Below, piece by piece: positions 24,305 through 32,719 of a stretch of DNA of 64,000 bases. A program made the translations under genes and the position numbers. The notes under the pieces are model-generated. The model saw only the letters and a program-made list of their open reading frames with translations. It had not been told where the DNA came from and made no database searches. Source of the DNA: Oscheius onirici (Eukaryota > Nematoda > Chromadorea > Rhabditida > Rhabditidae). How positions within the stretch are numbered: position 1 is the first letter of the stretch; each line of letters opens with the position of its first letter. The DNA is taken from the NCBI GenBank assembly GCA_932521025.1, contig OW051473.1:1984001-2048000 (forward strand), given 5' to 3'.

Positions 24305-25573
24305 TTACTCGTACTGTGATGGTACTGTCTGCTGTGTCGCAGTGTGCGAGACCGTCTGTGACGCGTGGGAGTCACTAATCTGGTTAATCCTCAGTCCGAG
24401 CATCTGAAGAACTTAACTCGGTGATTTTATGTTAGTAGGTGAACATACCCGAAGAATGGCTCTACGGTAATCCAAAATAAGATAGGCGGTTAGAATAGGG
24501 TCGAGAATTTGGGCAAATGATAAAATAGAGCCGCAGATAGCAATAATTTCGTCTAAATTCCACTGAAACATCCCAGTCAGAAAAGTCAGTCCAGCAGGAG
24601 ATGTGTTGAAAATGAGAGGGAAAAGAGCTTGGAAGCTGAGAAGAACATAAAGTCGATGGTGGAATTTAAAGTGGACCGAGTGCTGTTGACGGATTTCGCC
24701 GAGCCGTTTTCGGATTTGTAGCCAACAAACGAAAATGGTAGTTGTGACACAAACCATGAACTGGAAATAGTATGCAAGTTGAACTACAGCCTTTACAACA
24801 AGCTGGTTGTCTTTCTGGAAAGACCATTACGCTGGGAATTAATAAAACATTTACCACGATTTCCGTGCCAATATAGCCCACTTCTGATAATAAAACATTC
24901 GAATCGTTCCAAACTTGTGCAGAGTACAAGTCCTCCAAATGAGGAGTAGCTCTCATAGTGTAAGCAGTAACTAGCATTCCACTCCAGGAAAAGATTGAAA
25001 ATAACAACAGTGGAAGTAAAGTCTTCACTGTGCTCAGAAATCCCGATCTGTAAAATTATGCTTAACAAGAAAAGATACTAACCCTGTCAGCGCACTAAGC
25101 CGCGTCATGAATGCCCATGCTGTAGTTGCTAGATTCCAGCAAAAACCACCGATGTAGGCATAGATGAAGAAAAATTGAAGGTATCTTGGGTAAATCATTA
25201 TAGACGAGTAGAACAGATAGCCTCCTGAGGGAGCGAGCCAAGCCTAAAAGTTAGACTGTCTAACGCCAATTTTTTCTTTGGTAGTGCCCTGTAATACCAT
25301 TTCAACAAACAATTATAAATTAGCATCTGTGAATTGTTTTATACCTTAAACGCATCGAGACGACCAAATCTATAACCCGTATGTTTTACTCACCGCCAGA
25401 GTGTTGACTTGTGACACCGTCATAATAGAAGCTGACACAGTATACGATAGAAGACAGTGCTTATAGTTGCCCAGACTCGGAGAAGAGTAAACTACAATGA
25501 ACGGGATGAGAGACAAGTTGAGAGCAGATGCCAACAAGCCGGAAACAAAAGCGACACACTGGGAAAGATACAT
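24305..25573 (-). CDS. Str/Srj-like chemoreceptor, second subfamily, intact
   Basis: Minus-strand exons 25573-25394, 25243-25083, 25047-24855, 24814-24449 and 24403-24305 (180, 161, 193, 366 and 99 nt) give 332 aa without any frame break. TM1 is followed by SPSLGNYKHCLL, a Str/Srj signature. TM2 starts after WLAPSGGYLFY, and the ECL2 region holds an NDS glycosylation site before GYIGTEIV. ICL3 is CWLQIRKRLGEIR, TM6-7 run from FKFHHRLYVLLS to AQILDPILTAYLILDYRRAI. The last exon encodes a short Ser/Gln-rich tail shared in position with the two paralogues at 29-31.6 kb. This is the only undamaged member of its subfamily here, so it serves as the reference for judging the others. Confidence 0.8.
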
Positions 25574-26132
25574 TGAAGATCTGCAACTGGCGGTGTTCTC
25601 GGCTTATTTGATAGTCAACGGTGTGGTTTTCCAATAAAGAGTGGAGAAAACGGAATCCCTTAAAACTTTCACTGTACAGTGAAAGCGGAAGCGGACAACA
25701 AAAACAATGATCCGCCTTCTTTTAATGGGTTCTTAGGCAAAATTGTAAATGCTTCAGCTTCGTCAGAGGGATTATTCAGAAATGCGAAAAACCGTTCACG
25801 GGAAAACATGAAAAATATAATTAACTACAATAATTAACATTAAAATCCACCTTGTATGATTTTACACGTACCCTAGATTAAAAATTAAGTACATCGACAT
25901 TTGCTACAATAATTAACATTAATCCAGATCTTAGACATCCGGACATTCACACTTTGCTGTAGAAAGAAACAGGGTCGGCTATCGCTGATATTAATTTGGA
26001 TGAGTATCTTTATAATACTGTAGAGACTAACATTATGACATAACTCGGAGAGAAGAAGGAGACATTCTTCGGGAAGGCAAACTTTTGAGAGTACTCGTTC
26101 ACTTGGGATTGTTGATAAAAGGAAGAGAATCT
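25574..26132. other. Intergenic with a short direct repeat
   Basis: Receptor promoter side plus AT-rich DNA. Contains a 19-bp direct repeat listed separately. No gene supported. Confidence 0.35.
25825..25922. repeat. 19-bp direct repeat, two copies
   Basis: CTACAATAATTAACATTAA occurs at 25825-25843 and again at 25904-25922. The copies are identical and 79 bp apart start to start. Both lie in a non-coding AT-rich area. Confidence 0.8.
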
Positions 26133-26352
26133 TCAGGGCTGACGGACGATGAGACTCTCGCGTTCGGCTCCGACACCGATGAACATAGATAACGGGAACT
26201 TTGATGTAGTCCTCAATGAACTTGATGTAGTTCTTGCAGTTCTCCGGCAGATCGTCAAAGTTGCGCACGCCGGCCGTCGTCTGCTGCCATCCGGGGAACG
26301 TCTTGTACTGGACCTCGATTCTCTTACACATCATCATTCTTTGCGGAGGTTC
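26133..26352 (-). pseudogene. Adenylosuccinate synthetase C-terminal fragment
   Basis: The minus strand encodes RIEVQYKTFPGWQQ, then FDDLPENCKNYIKFIEDY and KVPVIYV, the well-known C-terminal block of adenylosuccinate synthetase (PurA/ADSS; IMP + Asp to adenylosuccinate). Right after VIYV the frame slips: GVGAERESLIVRQP followed by TGA (26133-26135) is in another frame, with a net extra base or four-base insertion at about 26180. No other exon of the enzyme occurs upstream; instead a SINE-like repeat begins within 50 bp. Only about 70 of the usual ~430 codons remain. It is best read as a fragmentary pseudogene; a misassembled true last exon with one error is less likely given the missing upstream exons. 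Confidence 0.75.
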
Positions 26353-26385
26353 AAAGGTTAACAAGATATTTTCCAGAAGCGAGAG

Positions 26386-26600
26386 AATGGCAGGTGGCGC
26401 CGCGGTAGTCTAAAGGGTCCCAAGTTCAAAACCACGCTTCGGCAAAACCAAGGCTTCCATTATTCCGAGGTCGGTAAATTGGTAGTAGTTTGCTACGGAG
26501 TAAAGGCGTTCCCAGAAAAGTCGAGGCAGCTTCGGAACGTGAACGCCTACCGCAACCTGGCCACTCAGAAAGCACCCGCAGCCCATGAGTCTCTTCGAAA
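26386..26600 (+). repeat. tRNA-derived SINE-like repeat, copy 1
   Basis: This sequence aligns over about 200 bp with the minus strand of 50316-50523. Shared blocks include GGTCGGTAAATTGGTAGTAG (26482-26501), TTTGCTACGGAGTAAAGGCG (CTTGCTACGAAGTAAAAGCG in the other copy) and, near the 3' end, CTGGCCACTCAG. In this copy the tRNA-like head is eroded: CGCGGTAG for the A box, and CAAGTTCAAAACC for the B box. Confidence 0.75.
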
Positions 26601-27012
26601 CTCCGGCTTGAGTCGGGAAGAAACTTTACTTTCCATTAATGGATGACTACAACTTTTTGGGAACAACAGTTATATATGACAAGATTCTTATTCAGTGTGT
26701 TTAAAAACGAGCTACGGAGATGATGACGCGTATTACAGGATATGATACGACTGTAATTTGCTTAGCTTTTTTTCAAAATAACAACAACTCTTACAGAAAA
26801 AGTGTGGGCAATCTAACATGAACTTCGGGCATTTTGTCCATTGCTTATTGAGCATTACAAACCTTTATTCTGTTTTCACTGCATAACAAAAATAATCTTC
26901 CGTAAAGTTTACAATCCAAGTATTTACTGGCACATTATTGTTTAATACCGGCAAAATATGAGAAATAACGGGAAATGAATAAAACACTGAACGAAGCTGT
27001 AGAAGATGCAAA
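26601..27012. other. Intergenic
   Basis: No gene or RNA recognised between the SINE copy and the 3' end of the RING gene. Confidence 0.4.
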
Positions 27013-28592
27013 TCACAAAGCCGGGAAGCCGGCATCGTTTACAATGTGTCCTCTGCACTGGGGACAGTCCATGTTGATTTTGCGCCAGTTTCTAAGACAC
27101 TGAAAAGTATAGTCTGATGATAGCCACCACAAACAAATCAACTCACAGCAGCATGAAATTGCTTCTTGCAGTGAACGCACTGTTCAGCTTGCCGGATCAA
27201 AGGGTCGAAACAGATTGGACACTCTTCGGTATCCTAAACTTTTGGTATCTTACGAGTAGTTCAACACTGATACCTCGTTCACAGATTGTCTCCCGGCGTT
27301 CTCCCTAACATTTTTACCACGCTCCTGAAGTCGTTGACCAACGTCGTTCTGAAGTTGATTGTTTGAAAATGTATCAGAAACAGTTACGAGCTGATATCTC
27401 CACTCCTTCCTAGGAAAATCATAAAAGATGCTGTAGTACTGCAGTGCTTGAGCAACCCTCTGAACAGGCTGCCACTCATGGCTTTCCAGACGCGTGAAAT
27501 TTTTCAAGAATTGTATCTAAGGAGCAGTCAGAGCATAGCCTGCCATCTTGACCAGCACCCATAGAAGACCAGCGAAGGAATTGGTTTCTCCGGGTTTGAA
27601 TGTTAGCAAATTTGCCGGCAGATCACTGAAAACATAATTGCGTGGCTTCAGACCTGAACCTACTTAATGAGATGTTTGATTGCATCTACAATGTCTTTTT
27701 CGAACTTTTGCGAGCCTCGAGTTCCGGGAAGCACGAATGTAATCTTGTCGTCGATCTGGTAAGGGAACTCGTCCTCCAAATTTCCAACAACAAGAAGAGC
27801 TGAAATTGTCTTAAGCGAAATTAGGGAGGAAACTTACAGTTATTCTGGACAGGAACATGAAGTGTTGCTTCATTGGGAGCGTTGAAAGCCATGGGCAAAG
27901 GCTTGTTCCGTTGAGGCTTGCTCCTGATATTGATGATTTGAGCCCTATCGGTGACAGCATACTTTGCTTCCACTTCGTCCTTCTTTTTCGTCAGGGGGAC
28001 GACATTCTCAGCGTGAACGGGCAGTCTGTGGGAGGTCTTGCTGTTCACTTGATCAGCAGCAGATTCTTGGATAGAGGACAAAGCAGATTGATCATCCAAC
28101 ACAGTCATTAAAAGTCCATCCTCTGCAACCTCGTCGTCTTTGTCGAGCTTCTCAGCAGAATCGTGGAGGCCAAAACTCTGTTCTTCCATGACCGTCTTCT
28201 CCTTCTTCAAATCGAGCTTTTTCTGATCGGCCTTGATCCACTGAGAAAAACATTTTTACTACAAGGAGAACATGACTCACGACCGTTTCCTCCTCATCCA
28301 CGTTGATCAATATGATAGCGGACATAGATCCGTCACACGACTCGTCCAGACAAGATTGTCCGTTCCACCGCTTCTTCGGTCTTTTCTTCGTCAAACAGTC
28401 TTCGTGCGTCGGGAACGAACAGCCTGACTCGCAATGGAGCTAAAACATAAATCAATGAACCACTCTTCCGATAAAACTCACTTTGAAATACTCGTCGTTT
28501 CTTGGCTGAATCATTCCAAGACAGATTCGGCAGTCCATGGCAGGGAGATTGTTCATGACCGTTGAAGATCTTCGAAGGGGAATTCCCGGCAT
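27013..28592 (-). CDS. RING-type E3 ubiquitin ligase candidate, TTC3/DZIP3-like zinc modules
   Basis: Eight minus-strand exons (from ATG at 28592-28590 to TGA at 27015-27013) join in frame to about 450 aa. Near the N-terminus lies a Cys/His module: DCRICLGMI, then LHCESGCSFPTHEDCL and WNGQSCLDESCDG. The CxxC, the C/H cluster and the CL..xC-G pattern resemble the zinc-binding segment that precedes the RING in TTC3 and DZIP3. The middle is charged and probably disordered (Lys/Glu/Asp-rich). The C-terminus is a RING: ECPICFDPLI, CVHCKKQFHAACLRNW and CPQCRGHIV. The last two exons are each 87 nt and split the RING. By family it would transfer ubiquitin to unknown substrates. The TTC3/DZIP3 link is by eye and needs a profile search; the RING itself is clear. 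The start is uncertain (a second in-frame ATG follows 12 codons later). Confidence 0.7.
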
Positions 28593-28673
28593 GGACTGCT
28601 CTGTAATCTTCGACGTTTGAGCCAAACAAGAAAGTTTTTTTCAATTAAAGTCAAAAAAGCAAAAAGTGATCAA

Positions 28674-28744
28674 GCCACGTAAGGGGGTCGAACCCTTGAC
28701 CGTTGGATTAAAAGTCCAACGCTCTACCACTGAGCTAACGTGGC
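28674..28744 (-). tRNA. tRNA-Lys (anticodon TTT)
   Basis: Reading the minus strand: acceptor GCCACGT/ACGTGGC pairs fully, the D arm contains TAGCTCAGTGGTAGAGC, the anticodon stem TTGGA/TCCAA encloses CTTTTAA (anticodon TTT), and the T arm contains GGTTCGACCCC. No intron. It lies about 80 bp upstream of the RING gene start. Confidence 0.94.
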
Positions 28745-28997
28745 TACACGGGCGCACACTTGATTCGGACATTAATTTCTGGAACGTGCTTGATTATTAA
28801 TGATTGACAACTGTATATTTACAGTTGCCAAATCGAAAAATGGTGTGCATAAAAAGCTGTGAAAATTAGCTGAAGAGGAATGGACTTTTTTTGAAAATGG
28901 ACTATTGTGTGATTTGCCTGAATTGTCCTAAGCCCATCTTGTGCTTTTTAAAGGAACTTGCAAGACCCTGCAAGACAATAGATAATATGGTCAAAAC

Positions 28998-30140
28998 TTA
29001 ATATTGCGATAGAGAGAAAACTATTTTGAAGTACCATTTGTTTTCTGGTTTGCTTGAGCGACGCTGATAACTCGAGTCGTGTGCATCTTTCTTGCCGAAA
29101 CGGAATATCTAAAACATTTATGTAACTCGACATTTTTCTTCTTACCCGAACAATGGCTCTCCTGTAATCGGTGATCAGACACGCTGTAAGAATCGGATCC
29201 AACATTTGGGCGAACGATATGACTGATCCACAGACTGTAAGTAGTGTTTCCTGTTCTAACTGAAAAATTGCTACAAGAAACGTTAGACCGGCTGGGATAG
29301 TGTTGAAAAGCAAAGGAAAAAGAGCTTGAAATGACATTAAGATGTAGAGCCGATAATGAAACTTGAAGTTGGATTGTTGAAGTTCTCTCAATGTTTTGAG
29401 TCTTTTTCTGATTCTCAACCAACAGTAGAAAATACAGCCGTTGATAGATCCCATAAAAAATTGAGAACCCTGTCAAATTAATGACAGTTCCGGTAACAAA
29501 TTGACCGTTTCTCTGAAATTTATCCGGTTTGTTTGTTATCCTCTTACTGTTATTGAAGCTCCGACGTAGCCAACACCTTTAAGAACTACATTCGAAACGT
29601 TTAAAACAATATCGGCACATAGTTGCTCCGTTTTGTGATTAGGATGCATCGTAATGCGAATCCCTCCAATCAGGCTCATCCAGACAACAAGCGAAAAAAC
29701 TGCCACTGGAACGATCGTGTTCAATTTCCGCAAAAATTGACTTCTGAAAATGATTCTGAAAGTAATGTTTAAATTTTCTGCTCCTGTGTAAGCTTAAAAA
29801 AGTAAACGTAATCACAAGTCTTACCCAATAAGTGTCGACAGTCTTAACACGGTAGCATAAAACAGATAACCTCCCTTCGAAGCGTACCAAGTCTAAAAAC
29901 TTTTGAACGAGCAGACGCTTACTGCCAAGGTACTGACCTAAACAAAATTTACCTTTGAAAGCAATGGAAATTCACCTGAGAAAATGTCATAATAGCAGCT
30001 GAAACAGTGTAAAAAATCAGACAATATTTATAGGAACCCAGGCTATGAGATGTGTACATCAGAATAAACGGGATCAAAGCCAGATTGAGAAAAGTTGCCA
30101 GAGAACCAGAAATGAGCGTCACATATTGGGAGATATACAT
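28998..30140 (-). pseudogene. Chemoreceptor, second subfamily, TM3 deleted and frameshifted
   Basis: This is a paralogue of the receptor at 24305-25573. Minus-strand exons: 30140-29976, a 15-nt exon 29937-29923, 29892-29825, 29743-29548, 29512-29146, 29108-28998. The exon that is 161 nt in the intact paralogues is only 68 nt here: 31 codons covering TM3 are missing in frame (LFYAT runs straight into VLRLSTLIG). The TM5-7 exon is 367 nt, versus 366 in the intact copy. The extra base lies between the codons for INL and FFMGS, next to a six-T run, and shifts the frame. With a lost TM3 and a frameshift it can hardly encode a working receptor. The base insertion alone could be a homopolymer sequencing error; the TM3 loss could not. 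Confidence 0.75.
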
Positions 30141-30532
30141 GAGTGAGATATCCGGTACTTCTTCTAGGTAAAAAGTTTAGTGAAAGAACTGGTACATGGG
30201 ATCTATGAGCACATTGTTTTTAAATTATCAAACACTGACCGTGTTTGGTTCAATATCGAGCTTGTCGTATGGAAACGTCAGGCTCAAAAAAGAAGCGTAT
30301 GTGATGGGATGACAGCGACTTCCTTATTCTTATGCAGCCAGGAATTGTAATTAAAGCTGTTTTGAAACCAACCACAGGTGTTTTTTGTTTTACATTGAGT
30401 CGCCAGCAGATGAGTAACCACACTCGACGCGTTCTCTGTTCTAAAAAGCATGATTTATCTATCTAATATTAAAAAGCTTGGCATTAAAGTTTAAACAAGT
30501 TTATTTGCTACGAGAGACATCTTGATCGATTG
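30141..30532. other. Intergenic between receptor copies
   Basis: Spacer between tandem receptor copies, presumably holding the promoter of the copy to the left. No gene seen. Confidence 0.4.
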
Positions 30533-31650
30533 TTATTGTGAGGTGGTTGGAACCTGACCCGAGTCATAGCTTTGAATCTCATTACGGCGAATACGAAGAA
30601 GCTGAAAAGACTTGAAGACGTTAACTTTTCAGTTACCCGTAGAATCGCTTTTCTGTAATCTGTGATTAAGCAAGCAGTAAGTATCGGATCCAGTATTTGA
30701 GCGAACGATAAAACTGCGGCACACATTGTTGTGACGTTTTCAAGCTCAAGCTGGAATATGCCGACAAGATAGGTGATTCCAACGGGAATTGTGTTGAACA
30801 GAAGAGGAAATAGAGCTTGACAAGATAGAAGGGTGTACAGTCGATAATGTAGAGCATAACTCGCTGCTTGCAGTTCTCTCAATATTTTGAGCTTCTTTCG
30901 GATTTTTAGCCAACAGACAAAGACAAACCATTGATACAAGCCATGTACACTGAGAAAAAGGCTAAATTTGAGGCAGATTCCAAGAACAACTGATCATCTT
31001 TCTAAATACTCTCAGAGTTCTTGTTATTTAAAAAACGACCGTTATTATAGAACCAACGTAGCCGACATAGCGTAAGTCAATGCCAGAAGCTTTCAGAACA
31101 AGGTTAACGTACAGATCGGTAACTTCTTTCCTCGGATACATTGTATGCCGTAATCCTGCTAGGCCACAAATCCATATAGTTAGGAGAACAATTGCCATTG
31201 GAATAATACTTTTTGCCCTCCGTAAGAACATGCTTCTGAAAATGATAAATGATGTTATATTTGATAACTGACCCGGTCAGAGTCGACAATCTCAAAACGA
31301 ATGCCCAGGCTGTGACAATCAGATTGAACGTGAAGCCAATGATGTAAAGGTTAATGAAGATGTTTTGTACTGGCACAGTATATATGGTCAGAGTTGAATA
31401 GAACAAGTAGCCGCCCTTTGGGGCGTACCAGGTCTAAACATTTTGTCAGAATGAAATGCGGGAAAGATACAGCCAATGTGTTAATTTGAGAGATGGTCAT
31501 TGTTGAAGCGGAAATTGTGTACAGTAGCAAACAATATTTGTATGAGCCGAGTCTTGGAGACGAGTGTAGAAGAATGAAAGGAATAAGCGACAAATTTAGA
31601 AAAGTTGCAAGTGAACCAGAAATTAGCGTGACATATTGAGATGGAAACAT
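30533..31650 (-). pseudogene. Chemoreceptor, second subfamily, single-base frameshift
   Basis: Minus-strand exons 31650-31471, 31433-31273, 31235-31040, 31001-30637 and 30601-30533 (180, 161, 196, 365 and 69 nt). The first three agree with the intact paralogue in length and frame: SPRLGSYKYCLLL in TM1/2 and TWYAPKGGYLFY. In the 365-nt exon (366 expected) the first part reads KDDQLFLESASNLAFF, matching KDNQLVVK in the intact copy. One base is missing before FVFVCWLKIRKKL (about 30915-30935), so the frame ends soon after. The rest of the exon (DPILTACLITDYRKAI) and the tail are preserved in the shifted frame. Only one lesion is visible, so this is either a very young pseudogene, a polymorphic null, or a sequence error. 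The donor of intron 3 (GTCGTT) is also weak. Confidence 0.7.
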
Positions 31651-31974
31651 TTCAGGTTTCTGTTACGACACCTGCCGTCAACGGAATGTTTTCACTTGCA
31701 TTAACATCCTCCTGATAACTTTTTGTTAGCGCTGTTCTTGTCTAAGATATTAAAGAGATGACATTTAGTCTTTGCTTTAAAAAAGGTGTCTGTTACTTTT
31801 GCTTACTTACGCACGCAGCGTTCTATGTATTCATCCGAGAAAAAGGTCAATGAAGTGTTTTCTGAATATCGAAAACAATTTACCTAGTTTTATGTTTACA
31901 CATGCTCTTTCTGAATCCTTTACATTGTTGTGCGTAGTGATACTTCAAAAGTCAATGTAAATCAATATAATAAT
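31651..31974. other. Intergenic
   Basis: 5' flank of the receptor copy to its left, with AT-rich DNA up to the truncated mariner element. No gene seen. Confidence 0.35.
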
Positions 31975-32333
31975 AAATCTTCTCGATATTGGCTCTGGTG
32001 ACAACTGTTGCAGGTCTTCCTCGTCCAAAACGATCGTCATTTGTTCCCAGCTCATTGAAACGTCGAATAGAATTAGATACGAGCTTTCTTGATACTTTAA
32101 GACGTCTAGCAATCTCACACGCCTGAAGTCCTTCGCGATGTAACTGGATGATAGATCCTCGATGTACTGATGTCTTCGTAATTTTAAAAAAGTAACATGC
32201 TAGGCTTTAAATATATACAAAAATATGTGAAAAACTAAATACATCAAAGAAAATGTAGAAATGCTTTGAGAAAAACTCAAAAAATGCAAAAATTGCGCCC
32301 CACCTGCTGTTACCGTAATTTCTGGCCACCCTG
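31975..32333 (-). mobile_element. Tc1/mariner element, one end only
   Basis: The minus strand begins with the terminal sequence CAGGGTGGCCAGAAATTACG (ending at 32333, next to a TA at 32334-32335, the usual target dinucleotide). It then encodes the N-terminal helix-turn-helix of a Tc1/mariner transposase: SIIQLHREGLQACEIARRLK, followed by SRKLVSNSIRRFNELG, GRGRPATVVTRANIEKI. Homology ends at about 31975. The catalytic DDE/D part and the second inverted repeat are missing, so this is a dead, truncated copy. Mobilisation in trans is not possible with one end. Confidence 0.85.
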
Positions 32334-32335
32334 TA

Positions 32336-32719
32336 CAGTCAATATACAAGAAAAGTTTATTCAGTCGGTAAATCCGAAACTACTCACTCCAAGAATCATA
32401 CTGGGATGTTATACTGCGACTTGTTACACCTGTTAAAACATCACCAAGAGCTGTCATTAAAATATAGTTGTATTAAAATTAATTTTCTCTAAATATCAAT
32501 CAAAAACATGACACTAGTCGTCTGAGCCCGTAAATCTCCCTCCCGAAGGAAAGAGTATTGCTGCTCAACACTACCCAAAAATACTTAGAATACCGGTCTA
32601 TGTGAGAAAACTGGGATGGCAAATATGGTCTGGGAAGGACGAGATCCTCCAGACTTGATGTGTTAAAACAACGAGAAAGGGTCATAAAAGTGAACAAATA
32701 TGTACAAGAGGTTTGGAGC
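32336..32719. other. Intergenic
   Basis: 3' flank of the SLC6 gene and the mariner target side. The open frame at 32500-32739 (-) shows no similarity. Confidence 0.35.

Noticed and set aside
30637-31001. An intron as explanation for the frame shift in the third receptor copy
   Set aside because: No acceptor AG lies in the right interval, and codon-by-codon alignment shows a single missing base.
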